DNA of 64,000 nt from Kribbella sp. NBC_00382 (GCF_036067295.1 NZ_CP107954.1:3782001-3846000); one strand, 5' to 3'; positions 52,845 to 61,639 are shown, counted from the stretch's first letter. Notes: generated by a model from the letters alone, not told the origin. Translations and numbers: made by a program.

Positions 52845-53440
52845 TGATCCTCCGGATGCACCACGACGATGCGGGTGATCTCGACCAGCCGGCTTCCCGG
52901 CGGCCGGGTGGACTTGTCGTCGATCGGGCGCTCGTCCACGTAGCGCATGAGCAGTGCCTGCATCTGCTCCTCGAGCTCCACGAACTCGTCGCGGGTGAGG
53001 TAGATCCCGGTCCGCCCGATGCCCGCGTTCTGGCGCCAGGCCGGTTCCTCGGCCGCTCGCCGCTTCTGCCAGATCGCGAGCTCGTCCAGCGCGCGCTCGG
53101 CCATCAACTGCTCCAGTACTTCGGCCGCCGCGGCCGCCTCCGGCGAAAGCTCGGTGTCGGTCCACGTCTGCGACGTCGAGACCGCCCGCCACGGCCGCTC
53201 GCGGTTGTCCTTACCCTGCGCCGGCTCCACGAAGTCGTACTTCGCCAGCTGCCGCAGGTGATGCGAAGCCAACGCCTGGCTGATCCCCAGCCGCCGGGCC
53301 GCATCGGCAGCAGTCAGCGGCCCTTCCCGTCCCAGCAGCGACAGCAGGTCGAGCCGTACCGGGTGAGCCATCGCCCTGATCGCCAGCGGGTCGTCCAGCA
53401 ACCGCCGCCGGCGAGGATCCTCCGAAGATTCCAAAGACAT
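52841..53440 (-). CDS. ArsR-type winged-helix transcriptional regulator
   Basis: A 199 aa regulator with an N-terminal ArsR helix-turn-helix (AMAHPVRLDLLSLLGREGPLTAADAARRLGISQALASHHLRQLAKYDFVE) and a C-terminal extension with a coiled stretch. No metal-binding Cys pair in the recognition helix, so a metal is not the obvious effector. Expressed from a promoter with consensus TTGACA/CATATT, 6 nt before the ATG, and autoregulation is likely because an inverted repeat spans the start codon. Operon with MFS gene by 4-bp overlap. Confidence 0.88.
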   Translation of the reverse strand: MSLESSEDPRRRRLLDDPLAIRAMAHPVRLDLLSLLGREGPLTAADAARRLGISQALASHHLRQLAKYDFVEPAQGKDNRERPWRAVSTSQTWTDTELSPEAAAAAEVLEQLMAERALDELAIWQKRRAAEEPAWRQNAGIGRTGIYLTRDEFVELEEQMQALLMRYVDERPIDDKSTRPPGSRLVEITRIVVVHPEDQ

Positions 53441-53490
53441 GCTTGGAATATGCGCCGACCGGAACCCGATGTCAAGCCCTTGCTTGGAAT
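53428..53490 (-). promoter_or_regulatory. arsR promoter and ATTCCAA/TTGGAAT operator sites
   Basis: Perfect inverted repeat ATTCCAA-N8-TTGGAAT (53428-53449) covers the ATG (53440) and part of the -10. Minus-strand TTGACA (53475-53470), 17 bp, CATATT (53452-53447), then 6 nt to ATG. A further TTGGAAT half-site lies at 53484-53490. Compatible with autorepression and a leaderless start. Confidence 0.7.
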
Positions 53491-53506
53491 AGGCCGTGCG
53501 GAGAGC

Positions 53507-54811
53507 TCAGCCGGTCGGCTTGCCGGTGTGCTGCGGTTTGGGGGTCCGCGTCGGCTTGGTCGGATGCGGCTTCTTGGTCTTCGTCGGTTCTGCCGACGGC
53601 GGCGGTATCGACGGCGGCGGCGACTGCAGTGATGGTGACTGCAGCGGTGGTGACGCCGAGGAGACGACGGCGGTGGCATCGACCGAGGTCGTGGCCGTCA
53701 GGGCTGGTCCGCCTACTTGGCCGGTCGTCTTCGGAGCCCCGGCCGGGGGGCGCGTCGAGGCCCGGTAGATCGTCGCGCCCGAGGTTGAGCTGCCGGGAGT
53801 GGGCAGGCCTGCGGCCGGTACCGAGGGCTGGTGCTCATCAGTGGCCGGCGGCTTCGAGTTCGTATCGATCAGGATGCCGACAGTCGAGGCGGCCGCGACC
53901 GCCAGCACGGCTCCGGCCGCGACGAGCAGACTGCGGGACGGCCGGCGGCGTACCGGAAGTACCGGATCCACGGAGGTCAGGGCGAGAGCTGGAGCCGGTA
54001 CGCCCGCGGCGACCTGCGCGGCAGTCGGGCGCTGGGCGGGATCCTTGTTCATCATCCAGAACAGCAGCGCCTCGGTCTCACCCGCGCACTGCGGGCGTAG
54101 CTCGCTCGGCGGGGTCGCCGTGGTCTGGACGTGCTGGTACATGATCGACGCGGCATCCTCCGCCTGGAAGGGCGGATGGCCGGTCAGCAACTGGTAGAGC
54201 ACGCAGCCGAGCGCGTACACGTCCGAAGGAGCGCCGGCCGGCTTCCCGATCGCTCGCTCGGGTGCGAGGTAGTGGCTGGTCCCGACGACCTGCCCGGTGG
54301 CGGTCAGGGTCGTGGTCGTGTCGCCGAGGATCCGGACGATGCCGAAGTCGGCGACCTTGACCACTCCGTCGTCGGTGACCAGCAGGTTGCCCGGCTTGAT
54401 GTCGCGATGTACCAGACCGTGCTGGTGAATGGCCCCGAGCCCGGCCGCCGCCTGCCGCACGATCTCCACGGCCCACTCCGGCTCGAGCGGACCCCGCCAG
54501 TTCAGCTCCACGCTGAGCGTGTGTCCCTCGACCAGTTCCATCGCGAGGAAGAAGCCGTCCTGGTGCGGCCCGAAGTCGTAGGTGGCGACCACGTAGGGAT
54601 CGCAGATCATCGCCGCGGCCCGGGCCTCGCGCCGGAACCGTGCCTGAGCTTCAGGCCCCTCCCTCGTCGGGAGCAACAGCTTGATGGCGACGTCGCGGCC
54701 CAGCAGTTCGTCCTTGGCGCGGTAGACGGCACCCATCCCGCCGCGACCCACCGGATCTCCGAGCCGATAGCGCCCGGCTACCAGCTCGCCGAGCTTTCCA
54801 GGTGACGTCAT
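53507..54811 (-). CDS. Membrane Ser/Thr protein kinase
   Basis: A 434 aa Hanks-type kinase. The kinase domain (about 10-275) has GRGGMGAVYRA, K44 in VAIK, HRDIKPGN (catalytic Asp), DFG and YLAPERA. A membrane helix (LLVAAGAVLAVAAASTVGILI, about 290-312) leads to a Pro/Ser/Thr-rich extracytoplasmic tail with Lys at its C-terminus; no PASTA or other sensor domain is visible. It is likely a signalling kinase whose tail contacts the wall. Follows arsR on the same strand but has its own spacing of 66 bp. Confidence 0.92.
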   Translation of the reverse strand: MTSPGKLGELVAGRYRLGDPVGRGGMGAVYRAKDELLGRDVAIKLLLPTREGPEAQARFRREARAAAMICDPYVVATYDFGPHQDGFFLAMELVEGHTLSVELNWRGPLEPEWAVEIVRQAAAGLGAIHQHGLVHRDIKPGNLLVTDDGVVKVADFGIVRILGDTTTTLTATGQVVGTSHYLAPERAIGKPAGAPSDVYALGCVLYQLLTGHPPFQAEDAASIMYQHVQTTATPPSELRPQCAGETEALLFWMMNKDPAQRPTAAQVAAGVPAPALALTSVDPVLPVRRRPSRSLLVAAGAVLAVAAASTVGILIDTNSKPPATDEHQPSVPAAGLPTPGSSTSGATIYRASTRPPAGAPKTTGQVGGPALTATTSVDATAVVSSASPPLQSPSLQSPPPSIPPPSAEPTKTKKPHPTKPTRTPKPQHTGKPTG

Positions 54812-54848
54812 CCGGGCCTCGTACCCATCCAGACCGGTTGCAAAGCGA

Positions 54849-55676
54849 TTACGACAGGTTATGTAGCCAATCGAGTCCGGACTCGGCGTGCTCGACGATG
54901 GTGAAGTGGCTGTCGGCGGGGAGGCTGCGGAGCTCGGCGGTCGGGCAGTGGGCGGCGAGCCAGCGGCCGTGCGAGCTGGGAATGATGCCGTCCCGGTCGC
55001 CGTGGAGGAGCAGCGTCGGCGCCACGATCGCGGTCGGGTCGCAGCCCCACGGGGTCACATAGGAGACGTCGTCGTCGATCAGTCCGTACGGTCCGGCATC
55101 GAGCCCGCCGCTGGCGACTTTGCCCAGCCAGCCCCACGGACCCTCGAACATCGCGTGGTCCGTAGGCGTGAAGCCGGGGTCGTACTCGACACCAGAAGCC
55201 TCCCAGGCCTCCTTCTTCGCGCGCCCGCCGAGCGCCGCCGTCAACGACGCAACCCCCGACGGCACCATCCCGTCGAACCAGTCCAGCCCGTCCACGCCGT
55301 ACGGCGCGATGGCGGCGAGTGTGACCGCGCCCCGCACCCGCTCACCCAGTACTGCCGCAGTACCCAACGCGTAGGACCCGCCCCCGGAGTACCCGACGAC
55401 CGCGAACCGGTCGATCCCCAGCGCATCGGCGACCTGCTCCACATCGCCAGCAACGGACGCCATCGTCCGGCCGGGCGCAGGAGTAGAGCCGCCGTACCCG
55501 GGCCGGTCGAACGAGATCCACCGCACCCCAAGCCGCTCCGAGGCCGCGAACAACGGCTCCGGCGGCGCACCGAGGTTGGGCGTGCCGTGATGCCAGAAGA
55601 CCGGCAGGTCGCCCCGGCCGGTGTCGTAGACGTGCAGGGTCCGGCCGTCGCTGAGCTGGAGGTCGGTCTCGTTCAT
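54849..55676 (-). CDS. Alpha/beta hydrolase
   Basis: A 275 aa hydrolase with oxyanion motif FWHGTP-like (VFWHHGTPNLG), nucleophile GYSGGG with Ser, an Asp in LLLHGDRDGIIPSSH and a His in DSHFTIVEH. No signal peptide. TAAGGT ends 6 nt before the ATG with no ribosome site, so it is probably leaderless. Divergent from the YCII gene across 142 bp holding two palindromes. Could be an epoxide hydrolase, haloperoxidase-like enzyme or esterase; substrate unknown. Confidence 0.85.
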   Translation of the reverse strand: MNETDLQLSDGRTLHVYDTGRGDLPVFWHHGTPNLGAPPEPLFAASERLGVRWISFDRPGYGGSTPAPGRTMASVAGDVEQVADALGIDRFAVVGYSGGGSYALGTAAVLGERVRGAVTLAAIAPYGVDGLDWFDGMVPSGVASLTAALGGRAKKEAWEASGVEYDPGFTPTDHAMFEGPWGWLGKVASGGLDAGPYGLIDDDVSYVTPWGCDPTAIVAPTLLLHGDRDGIIPSSHGRWLAAHCPTAELRSLPADSHFTIVEHAESGLDWLHNLS

Positions 55677-55682
55677 GGCTTC

Positions 55683-55688
55683 ACCTTA
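55683..55688 (-). promoter_or_regulatory. -10 of predicted leaderless alpha/beta hydrolase gene
   Basis: TAAGGT (55688-55683), then 6 nt before ATG at 55676. Confidence 0.4.
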
Positions 55689-55707
55689 GGGTCGATCCGC
55701 TGTGTCA

Positions 55708-55758
55708 GCCGGTACGTCGTACCGGCCCCGATTCACTCGACATTCCCGAAATGTCGAG
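55708..55758. promoter_or_regulatory. Two palindromes in the divergent hydrolase/YCII region
   Basis: A perfect 19-bp palindrome GCCGGTACGTCGTACCGGC (55708-55726) lies over the expected -35 of the hydrolase gene. A second inverted repeat CTCGACATT-N5-AATGTCGAG (55736-55758) follows. Both are strong operator-like elements; their regulator is not identified. Confidence 0.5.
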
Positions 55759-55818
55759 AACCCGGGTCAGCCTCCGACCTGTGCTGCGAGGATCCACTCG
55801 ACGGAAGGGAACACAGCC

Positions 55819-56196
55819 ATGAAGTACATGTTGCTCATCCACAGCAACCCGGTGACCTGGGGACATCCGTCCTTCCTGCACACCGAGGAAGGCAAGAAAC
55901 TGCCCAAGAAGGCCCGCGACGCGCTGGCCGCACAGCTCGACCAGCTGCTCGACGAGTTGCGCGAGCGCGGCGAGCTGATCACGGCCTCACCACTGGCCGC
56001 ACCGCATGAGACCAAGGTGGTCCGGGTCCGCGAGGGCGTCCGCGCCACCACGGACGGCCCGTACTCCGAGGCGAAGGAGCAACTCGCCGGCGTCTTCATC
56101 ATCGACGTCGCCACGCCTGAGCGCGCCGAGGACGTCGCGGCCCGGATCCCGGAGGCGCAGCAGTTCGCGATCGAGCTCCGCCCGATCTCCATGTAA
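55819..56196 (+). CDS. YCII-related (DGPF) protein
   Basis: A 125 aa protein beginning MKYMLLIHSNPV with the DGPYSEAKEQLAGVFIIDVA motif of YCII-like proteins (DGPF family), often encoded near sigma factors or PhnB-type proteins. Ferredoxin-like dimeric fold is expected; the enzymatic role is unclear. ATG follows GGAAGGGA. A terminator hairpin sits between it and the convergent GlcNAc kinase-like gene. Confidence 0.85.
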   Translation: MKYMLLIHSNPVTWGHPSFLHTEEGKKLPKKARDALAAQLDQLLDELRERGELITASPLAAPHETKVVRVREGVRATTDGPYSEAKEQLAGVFIIDVATPERAEDVAARIPEAQQFAIELRPISM

Positions 56197-56200
56197 ACGC

Positions 56201-56237
56201 ACTACGGCCCGGTGACGGAGAGCCACCGGGCCGTAGT
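56201..56237. terminator. Bidirectional terminator, 14-bp stem
   Basis: ACTACGGCCCGGTG (56201-56214) pairs perfectly with CACCGGGCCGTAGT (56224-56237) around a 9-nt loop, between the convergent YCII and kinase genes. Confidence 0.9.
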
Positions 56238-56250
56238 ACAGGGACGCCTA

Positions 56251-57288
56251 TTAACTGACGAGCCGGGCGTGGTTGTCGTTGGTCGCCAGGGCCGGGTCGA
56301 GGACGCCGAGCGCGAGCCAGGTCGCGCCGCCGACGCCGTCGTGCGCGGTCAGCACCTCGCCGTCGAAGTGCTCGTGAATGCTTTGCCGCAGCAACCGGCC
56401 GACCGGCGACGATTCACCGGCGACACTGCCGGCCAGCACCAACGGGCCGTTGTCCGACGTTGTCCACAGCCGGCTGACCGTTTCTATGAGCAGTTCTGCT
56501 GCGCGTTTCACCAAGGCGTGGGCCGTCTTGTCGTTCTGCTCGTACGCCGACACCACCGGGCGGGCCAGCTCGGCCAGCAGCACCGGTGGACGGGCGTTCA
56601 CCGTGCGAATCAGGTCGTCACGGAGCAGATCGTAGCCCTCACGCTCCGCGCTGGTGGTCGGATCACGGTCCGGCAGCACGGCCTCGACCACCGCCTCGCC
56701 GAGCACGCCGAGCGGCTCGCCCAGATCGATCGCGCGCAGCACGCTGCGCATTGCCTCCCGGCCGAGCCAGAAGCCCGAGCCGTCGTCGCCGAGCAGCCAG
56801 CCGTGGCCGCCCGCGGTGCGGACCAGCTCGTGGGCGCGGACCAGTCCGGTGTTGCTGCCGGTGCCCGCGATCAGCACGGTGCCGTCCGGCTCCGGCGTAC
56901 CGGAGGCGAAGGCGACCTCGAGATCGCCGATGAAGCGCGGTTCGCTGGTCAGTCCGGCGCCGGCCCAGGCCGCGTCGAACTGGGCCTTCACGTCCGGCCG
57001 GCCGAGCGCCGAGCCGCCGGCGGTACCGATCACGGCGGCCTGGACGGCGGCCGGATCGATGCCCTCCAGGGCCGCGTGAACCGCCTGGCCGAAGTTGGCC
57101 GCGGCGGTCGCCGGGTGGCTGGTCGGGTTTCCGCCGGCCGCGGCCCCGCGGCCTATTACGTTGCCCTCATGGTCCGCGATCACGATCCGGGTGGAGGTGC
57201 CGCCGAGGTCGCCGCCCAGGACCAGTGTGGATGCTGGCATCAAGACCACTGATTCCTTTGGTTGCGCGAGTGGGCGTTCGACCGACAT
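56251..57288 (-). CDS. N-acetylglucosamine kinase-like protein (BadF/BadG type)
   Basis: A 345 aa sugar kinase of the ASKHA superfamily with phosphate-1 motif VLGGDLGGTSTRIVIAD, adenosine-region IAGTGSNTGLV, GGHGWLLGDDGSGFWLG and VLAGSVAGESSP. Such proteins phosphorylate GlcNAc or related sugars in vertebrates and bacteria. ATG at 57288 chosen because GGAG precedes it by 10 nt; the frame opens earlier without a ribosome site. Divergent from SIS-ngcEFG, implying a common role in GlcNAc use. Confidence 0.85.
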   Translation of the reverse strand: MSVERPLAQPKESVVLMPASTLVLGGDLGGTSTRIVIADHEGNVIGRGAAAGGNPTSHPATAAANFGQAVHAALEGIDPAAVQAAVIGTAGGSALGRPDVKAQFDAAWAGAGLTSEPRFIGDLEVAFASGTPEPDGTVLIAGTGSNTGLVRAHELVRTAGGHGWLLGDDGSGFWLGREAMRSVLRAIDLGEPLGVLGEAVVEAVLPDRDPTTSAEREGYDLLRDDLIRTVNARPPVLLAELARPVVSAYEQNDKTAHALVKRAAELLIETVSRLWTTSDNGPLVLAGSVAGESSPVGRLLRQSIHEHFDGEVLTAHDGVGGATWLALGVLDPALATNDNHARLVS

Positions 57289-57427
57289 AAGCAATGCTCC
57301 AAACTGCTCGAAAGAGTCTAGTCGTGAACAACAACAGACAAGGTCACGCAACGGTCCCGATCTGGGAGGAAGAGTGAGATGAGCCTTGACTTTAGCTGTC
57401 AGGTGAGAAAAGTTCTGTCCAGCAAAC

Positions 57428-57439
57428 CGCAAACTTGCG
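57428..57439. promoter_or_regulatory. Short palindrome in the nag divergent region
   Basis: CGCAA-AC-TTGCG lies in the 209 bp gap between the kinase and SIS genes. I saw no DasR dre site (TGGTCTAGACCA). Weak candidate operator. Confidence 0.25.
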
Positions 57440-57497
57440 CACTTGTCGGCATCAGGTGTGTCGCGGCGATCAATTTAGTCGAGGGGTGGGGCCGCTG

Positions 57498-58298
57498 ATG
57501 GCCAGCACGGCAGACGGCAGCAGGCATGCCGCAGGAGGGGATCAAGAGGGTCTGAGCGCGCAGGCCTTTGTTCACGCGCTCACTCCGATCATGGCCGCCG
57601 TGACCGAGCAGATCGACGGTCCGATCCAGCAGGCGGCCGAACTGTTCACCACTTCACTGCGCGCCAACGGTGTCATCCAGGCCTTCGGCTCGGGGCACTC
57701 CGAGGCGCTCGCGATGGAGATCGCCGGCCGCGCCGGCGGCCTGATCGCGACCAACCGGATCGCGCTGCGCGACCTGGTCCTGCTCGGCGGCGAACCGCCG
57801 GAGCTGCTCCGCAGCGCCGAGCTCGAGCGCGACCCGCAGTACTCCCGCAAGCTCTACGAGCTGTCCGCGGCACAATCGGGCGATGTTTTCGTGATCGCCT
57901 CCAACTCCGGCGTGAACGGCTCGATCGTCGAGCTCGCCTCAGTGGTGAAGGAGCAGGGCCACCCCCTGATCGCGATCACCTCGCTGCAGCACACCAGCGG
58001 GGTCGACTCGCGGCACCCGTCGGGCAAGAAGTTGATCGACTTCGCCGACGTGGTGCTTGACAACCACGCCCCGTACGGCGACTCGGTGCTCGATCTGCCC
58101 GATGGGGGCAAGGTCTGCGCCGTGTCCTCCATCACAGCAGCGCTGATTGCGCAGATGCTGGTCGCAGAGGTTCTGCGCCGGCTGACCGAGGCCGGCGAGA
58201 AGCCACCGGTCTACCTGTCCGCGAACATCCCGGGCGGCGACGACCACAACCACGCCCTTGAAGCACAGTACGCCGGCCGGATCCGTCGTACTGCTTGA
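57498..58298 (+). CDS. SIS-domain sugar isomerase/binding protein
   Basis: A 266 aa SIS protein. FGSGHSEALAMEIAGRAGG and FVIASNSGVNGSIVELASVVKEQGHPLIAITS are the phosphosugar-binding strands and loops, close to GlmS-isomerase and MurQ-like folds. ATG preceded by a GAGGGG-type site. It lies in front of NgcEFG and divergent from a kinase, so it probably acts on GlcNAc-6-phosphate or related amino sugars; its exact reaction is uncertain. Confidence 0.82.
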   Translation: MASTADGSRHAAGGDQEGLSAQAFVHALTPIMAAVTEQIDGPIQQAAELFTTSLRANGVIQAFGSGHSEALAMEIAGRAGGLIATNRIALRDLVLLGGEPPELLRSAELERDPQYSRKLYELSAAQSGDVFVIASNSGVNGSIVELASVVKEQGHPLIAITSLQHTSGVDSRHPSGKKLIDFADVVLDNHAPYGDSVLDLPDGGKVCAVSSITAALIAQMLVAEVLRRLTEAGEKPPVYLSANIPGGDDHNHALEAQYAGRIRRTA

Positions 58299-58321
58299 AA
58301 CACTCTCGGAAGGCGGGACCA

Positions 58322-59740
58322 ATGACCACTCCCAACAACCTGTCGCGGCGGCTGTTCCTGCAGCGCGCGGCGGTCGGCACCCTGCTGGCCACCGGCGGCA
58401 GCACGCTCCTGGCAGCCTGCGCCGGCAGCGGCAGCGACGACAGCGGTTCAAGCGGTGGCGGCGCTGACAAGACCGCGGACAACCCGTTCGGTCTGGCCGA
58501 CAAGGCCACTGTCGACGCGGTGATCTTCAACGGCGGGTACGGCTTCGACTACGTGACGTTCGCGGCCGACATCGCGCAGAAGAAGTTCGCGGGCTCGACG
58601 TTCAAGGTCGCGCCGTCCACCCAGATCGCGCAGCAGCTGCAGCCGCGCTTCGTCGGTGGCAACCCGCCGGACCTGATCGACAACTCCGGCGCGAACCAGA
58701 TCGGCTTCAACACGATCCTGGACCAGCTGGCGACGCTGGACGACGTCTTCGAGGCGAACAACTACGAGGGCACCAAGATCGCCGACACGCTGTACCCGAA
58801 CGCGAAGAACCCGGGCACCTTCGACGGCAAGTTCGTCGCGATGAACTACGTGCTCACCCTGTACGGCCTGTGGTACTCCGAGAGCCTGTTCAAGGAGAAC
58901 GGCTGGGAGCCGCCGAAGACCTACGACGGTCTGCTCGAGCTCGGCGCCAAGGCCAAGGCCAAGGGCAAGCACCTGTTCGTCTGGGGCAAGGAAGCCGCCA
59001 CCTACTACCACACGATGGCCGTCGACGGCGCCATCAAGGAGGGTGGCGACGAGGTCCGGCTGGCGCTGGAGAACCTGAAGGAGAACTGCTGGTCGATGCC
59101 GCAGTTCCAGGGCATCTTCAAGGCCATGGAGACGATGGTCAAGAACGGGTACTTCGTGCCCGGTGGCGCCGGTACCCAGTTCACCGCCGCGCAGGCGAAG
59201 TGGAGCAACGACCAGCAGGCCATCCTGTACCCCTCGGGCTCGTGGATCGAGAACGAGATGAAGAAGGCCACCAAGGCCGGCTTCAACATGAAGGGCGTCC
59301 CGGAGCCGACGCTCACCGAGAGCCCGAAGCTGCCGTACGAGTCGCTGCGCAGCGCGGCCGGCGAGCCGTTCATCGTGCCGGCCAAGGGCAAGAACGTTGC
59401 CGGTGGCAAGGAGCTCCTGCGGGCGATGCTGTCCAAGGAGGCGGCGACCAACTTCGCCAAGACCCGGCTCGCGCCGACCATCGTCAAGGGCCTGGTTCCC
59501 GCCGACGGCTTCGGTTCGACCGCACTGCAGTCGCAGACCGCGATGCTGGATGCCGCCGGCACCAACATCTTCGACTACCAGGTCTTCGGTCTGTACGGCA
59601 TGAACACCGACCAGCTCGTGGTCTGGAACTCGTTCCTGTCCGGCGCGACCGACGCGGCCGGCCTGACCAAGGGCCTCCAGCAGATCACCGACAAGGTGAG
59701 GAACGACAGTTCCGTCAAGAAGATCCCGGTCACGAAGTGA
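58322..59740 (+). CDS. ngcE: GlcNAc/chitobiose ABC transporter binding lipoprotein
   Basis: A 472 aa solute-binding protein with a twin-arginine signal (SRRLFLQRAAVG) and lipobox (LLAAC), then a Gly/Ser linker and family 1 binding domain. The Tat-dependent lipoprotein signal and operon fit NgcE, the N-acetylglucosamine/diacetylchitobiose-binding component. ATG at 58322 preceded by GGAAGG. Stop overlaps the GTG of the next permease. Confidence 0.9.
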   Translation: MTTPNNLSRRLFLQRAAVGTLLATGGSTLLAACAGSGSDDSGSSGGGADKTADNPFGLADKATVDAVIFNGGYGFDYVTFAADIAQKKFAGSTFKVAPSTQIAQQLQPRFVGGNPPDLIDNSGANQIGFNTILDQLATLDDVFEANNYEGTKIADTLYPNAKNPGTFDGKFVAMNYVLTLYGLWYSESLFKENGWEPPKTYDGLLELGAKAKAKGKHLFVWGKEAATYYHTMAVDGAIKEGGDEVRLALENLKENCWSMPQFQGIFKAMETMVKNGYFVPGGAGTQFTAAQAKWSNDQQAILYPSGSWIENEMKKATKAGFNMKGVPEPTLTESPKLPYESLRSAAGEPFIVPAKGKNVAGGKELLRAMLSKEAATNFAKTRLAPTIVKGLVPADGFGSTALQSQTAMLDAAGTNIFDYQVFGLYGMNTDQLVVWNSFLSGATDAAGLTKGLQQITDKVRNDSSVKKIPVTK

Positions 59741-60741
59741 CCGTGACGCCAAATGTTGTGCCGGACGGCGGGCCCCAGCGGCCCGCCGCCCGGCGGCGCC
59801 GCCGCCCGCTGACCTTCGACCGGGTCAGCTTCATGGTCGTGTTCCTCGGCCTGCCGCTGGCGGTCTTCGTGGTCTTCGTGGTCTCGCCGTTCGTGCAGGC
59901 GCTGTGGTACTCGCTGACCGACTGGTCCGGCTTCAGCTCGAAGATGAACTTCGTCGGCTTCGACAACTACGTCAAGCTGTTCCACGACGACATCTTCCTG
60001 AAGGCGGTCCGCAACAACGTCGAGCTGGCGATCGTCGTGCCGATCGTGACGATCGTGCTGGCGCTGACCCTGGCCACGCTGGTGACGATCGGCGGATCGG
60101 GCACCGGGACCGTGCGCGGGCTGAAGAACTCCAGCCTCTACCGGATCGTCTCGTTCTTCCCGTACGTGATCCCCGCGATCGTGATCGGCCTGATCTGGGC
60201 GCAGGTGTTCACGCCGACCTCGGGCGTGCTGGACGCGCTGCTGTCGAAGGTCGGGCTGCACGGCTTCGACGACTACGCGTGGCTGGGTGACGCCCGGACC
60301 GCGATGCCGGTCTCGATGTTCGTGATGGTCTGGGGCTTCGTCGGCTTCTACATGGTGCTGTTCATCGCCGCCATCCGGGGCATCGACCCCGAGGTGTTCG
60401 AGGCGGCCCGGATCGACGGCGCCGGCCGGTTCCGGACCGCGATCTTCCTGACCGTGCCGCTGATCCGTGACAACGTGCAGACGGCCTACATCTATCTCGG
60501 GATCGCCGCCCTCGACGCCTTCGTCTACATGCAGGCGCTGAACCCCGGCGGTGGCCCGCAGAACTCGACCCTCGTGATGCCGCAGCAACTGTTCACCACG
60601 GCCTTCGCCAAGGGGCAGTTCGGGTACTCGACAGCGATGGGCGTGATCCTGGCCGTGGTGACGATGCTGTTCGCGCTGCTGGTCTTCACAGTGAACACCC
60701 TGACCGGCGGAAGCAACCGGATAGCGAAGGGACGCCGATGA
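59737..60741 (+). CDS. ngcF: GlcNAc ABC transporter permease
   Basis: A 334 aa permease with six membrane helices and EAA loop EVFEAARIDGAGRFRTAIFLTVPLIRD. The GTG at 59737 overlaps the ngcE stop (GTGA); a second GTG two codons on is possible. Basic N-terminus (RRRRRPLTF) is cytoplasmic. It forms a heterodimer with the next permease. Confidence 0.88.
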   Translation: MTVTPNVVPDGGPQRPAARRRRRPLTFDRVSFMVVFLGLPLAVFVVFVVSPFVQALWYSLTDWSGFSSKMNFVGFDNYVKLFHDDIFLKAVRNNVELAIVVPIVTIVLALTLATLVTIGGSGTGTVRGLKNSSLYRIVSFFPYVIPAIVIGLIWAQVFTPTSGVLDALLSKVGLHGFDDYAWLGDARTAMPVSMFVMVWGFVGFYMVLFIAAIRGIDPEVFEAARIDGAGRFRTAIFLTVPLIRDNVQTAYIYLGIAALDAFVYMQALNPGGGPQNSTLVMPQQLFTTAFAKGQFGYSTAMGVILAVVTMLFALLVFTVNTLTGGSNRIAKGRR

Positions 60742-61631
60742 CTACCACCGCCGCCGACCGGGTCGACGTCGTCGCCGGGTCCCGCGCGCCCCGGAAGCGG
60801 GGCCGCGAGGGCAGAGGCGTGGCGACGACCGCCCACATCGCGCTGATCCTGTGGTCGCTGCTGGTGATCCTGCCGCTGGTGTGGACCGTGCTGTCCTCGT
60901 TCAAGTCGACGCAGGAGGTGCTGGGCAACCCGCTGGCACTGCCGGGCAAGCTGCGCTTCAGCAACTACGAGACCGCGTGGACGACCGCCGGTATCGGCCG
61001 GTACTTCACCAACACCGTGATCGTGGTGACGTCCGCGCTGGTCCTGGTGATGATCCTCGGGGCCATGTGCGCGTACGTGCTGGCCAGGTTCTCGTTCCGC
61101 GGCAACCGGCTGATCTACTACTCGATGCTGGCCGGCCTGACGTTCCCGGTCTTCCTGGCGATCGTGCCGCTGTTCTTCGTGCTGAAGAACCTGTCACTGC
61201 TGAACACCCTGCCAGGGTTGATCATCACGTACGTGGCGTTCGCGCTGCCGTTCACCGTGTTCTTCCTGCACAGCTTCTTCAAGGCGCTGCCGGGCGAGAT
61301 CTACGAGGCGGCGCAGATCGACGGCGCCGGCGAATGGCGCACGTTCTTCTCGGTGATGCTGCCGATGGCCCGCCCCGGCATGGCCTCGGTCGCCATCTTC
61401 AACTTCCTGGGCCTCTGGAACCAGTTCCTCCTCCCAGTAGCCCTGAACACCGACTCGAAGAACTACGTCCTCTCCCAGGGCATGGCCTCCTTCGCCTCCC
61501 AAGCCGGCTACGCAGTCGACTTCGGCGCCCTGTTCGCGGCCGTGGTCATCACCGTCGCCCCGGTCCTGGTCGTCTACATCATCTTCCAGCGCCAACTCCA
61601 GGTCTCCGTCACCGCCGGAGGCGTGAAGTAG
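60738..61631 (+). CDS. ngcG: GlcNAc ABC transporter permease
   Basis: A 297 aa permease with six helices and EAA loop EIYEAAQIDGAGEWRTFFSVMLPMARPG. Its ATG overlaps the ngcF stop (ATGA). It ends in QRQLQVSVTAGGVK, as in MalG relatives. No ATPase follows; MsiK-type sharing is expected. Confidence 0.88.
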   Translation: MTTTAADRVDVVAGSRAPRKRGREGRGVATTAHIALILWSLLVILPLVWTVLSSFKSTQEVLGNPLALPGKLRFSNYETAWTTAGIGRYFTNTVIVVTSALVLVMILGAMCAYVLARFSFRGNRLIYYSMLAGLTFPVFLAIVPLFFVLKNLSLLNTLPGLIITYVAFALPFTVFFLHSFFKALPGEIYEAAQIDGAGEWRTFFSVMLPMARPGMASVAIFNFLGLWNQFLLPVALNTDSKNYVLSQGMASFASQAGYAVDFGALFAAVVITVAPVLVVYIIFQRQLQVSVTAGGVK

Positions 61632-61639
61632 GGCATAAG

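Noticed and set aside
57289-57497. DasR (dre) site in the GlcNAc divergent promoter
   Set aside because: No match near TGGTCTAGACCA; only AGTCTAGTCG is present, which lacks the symmetry.
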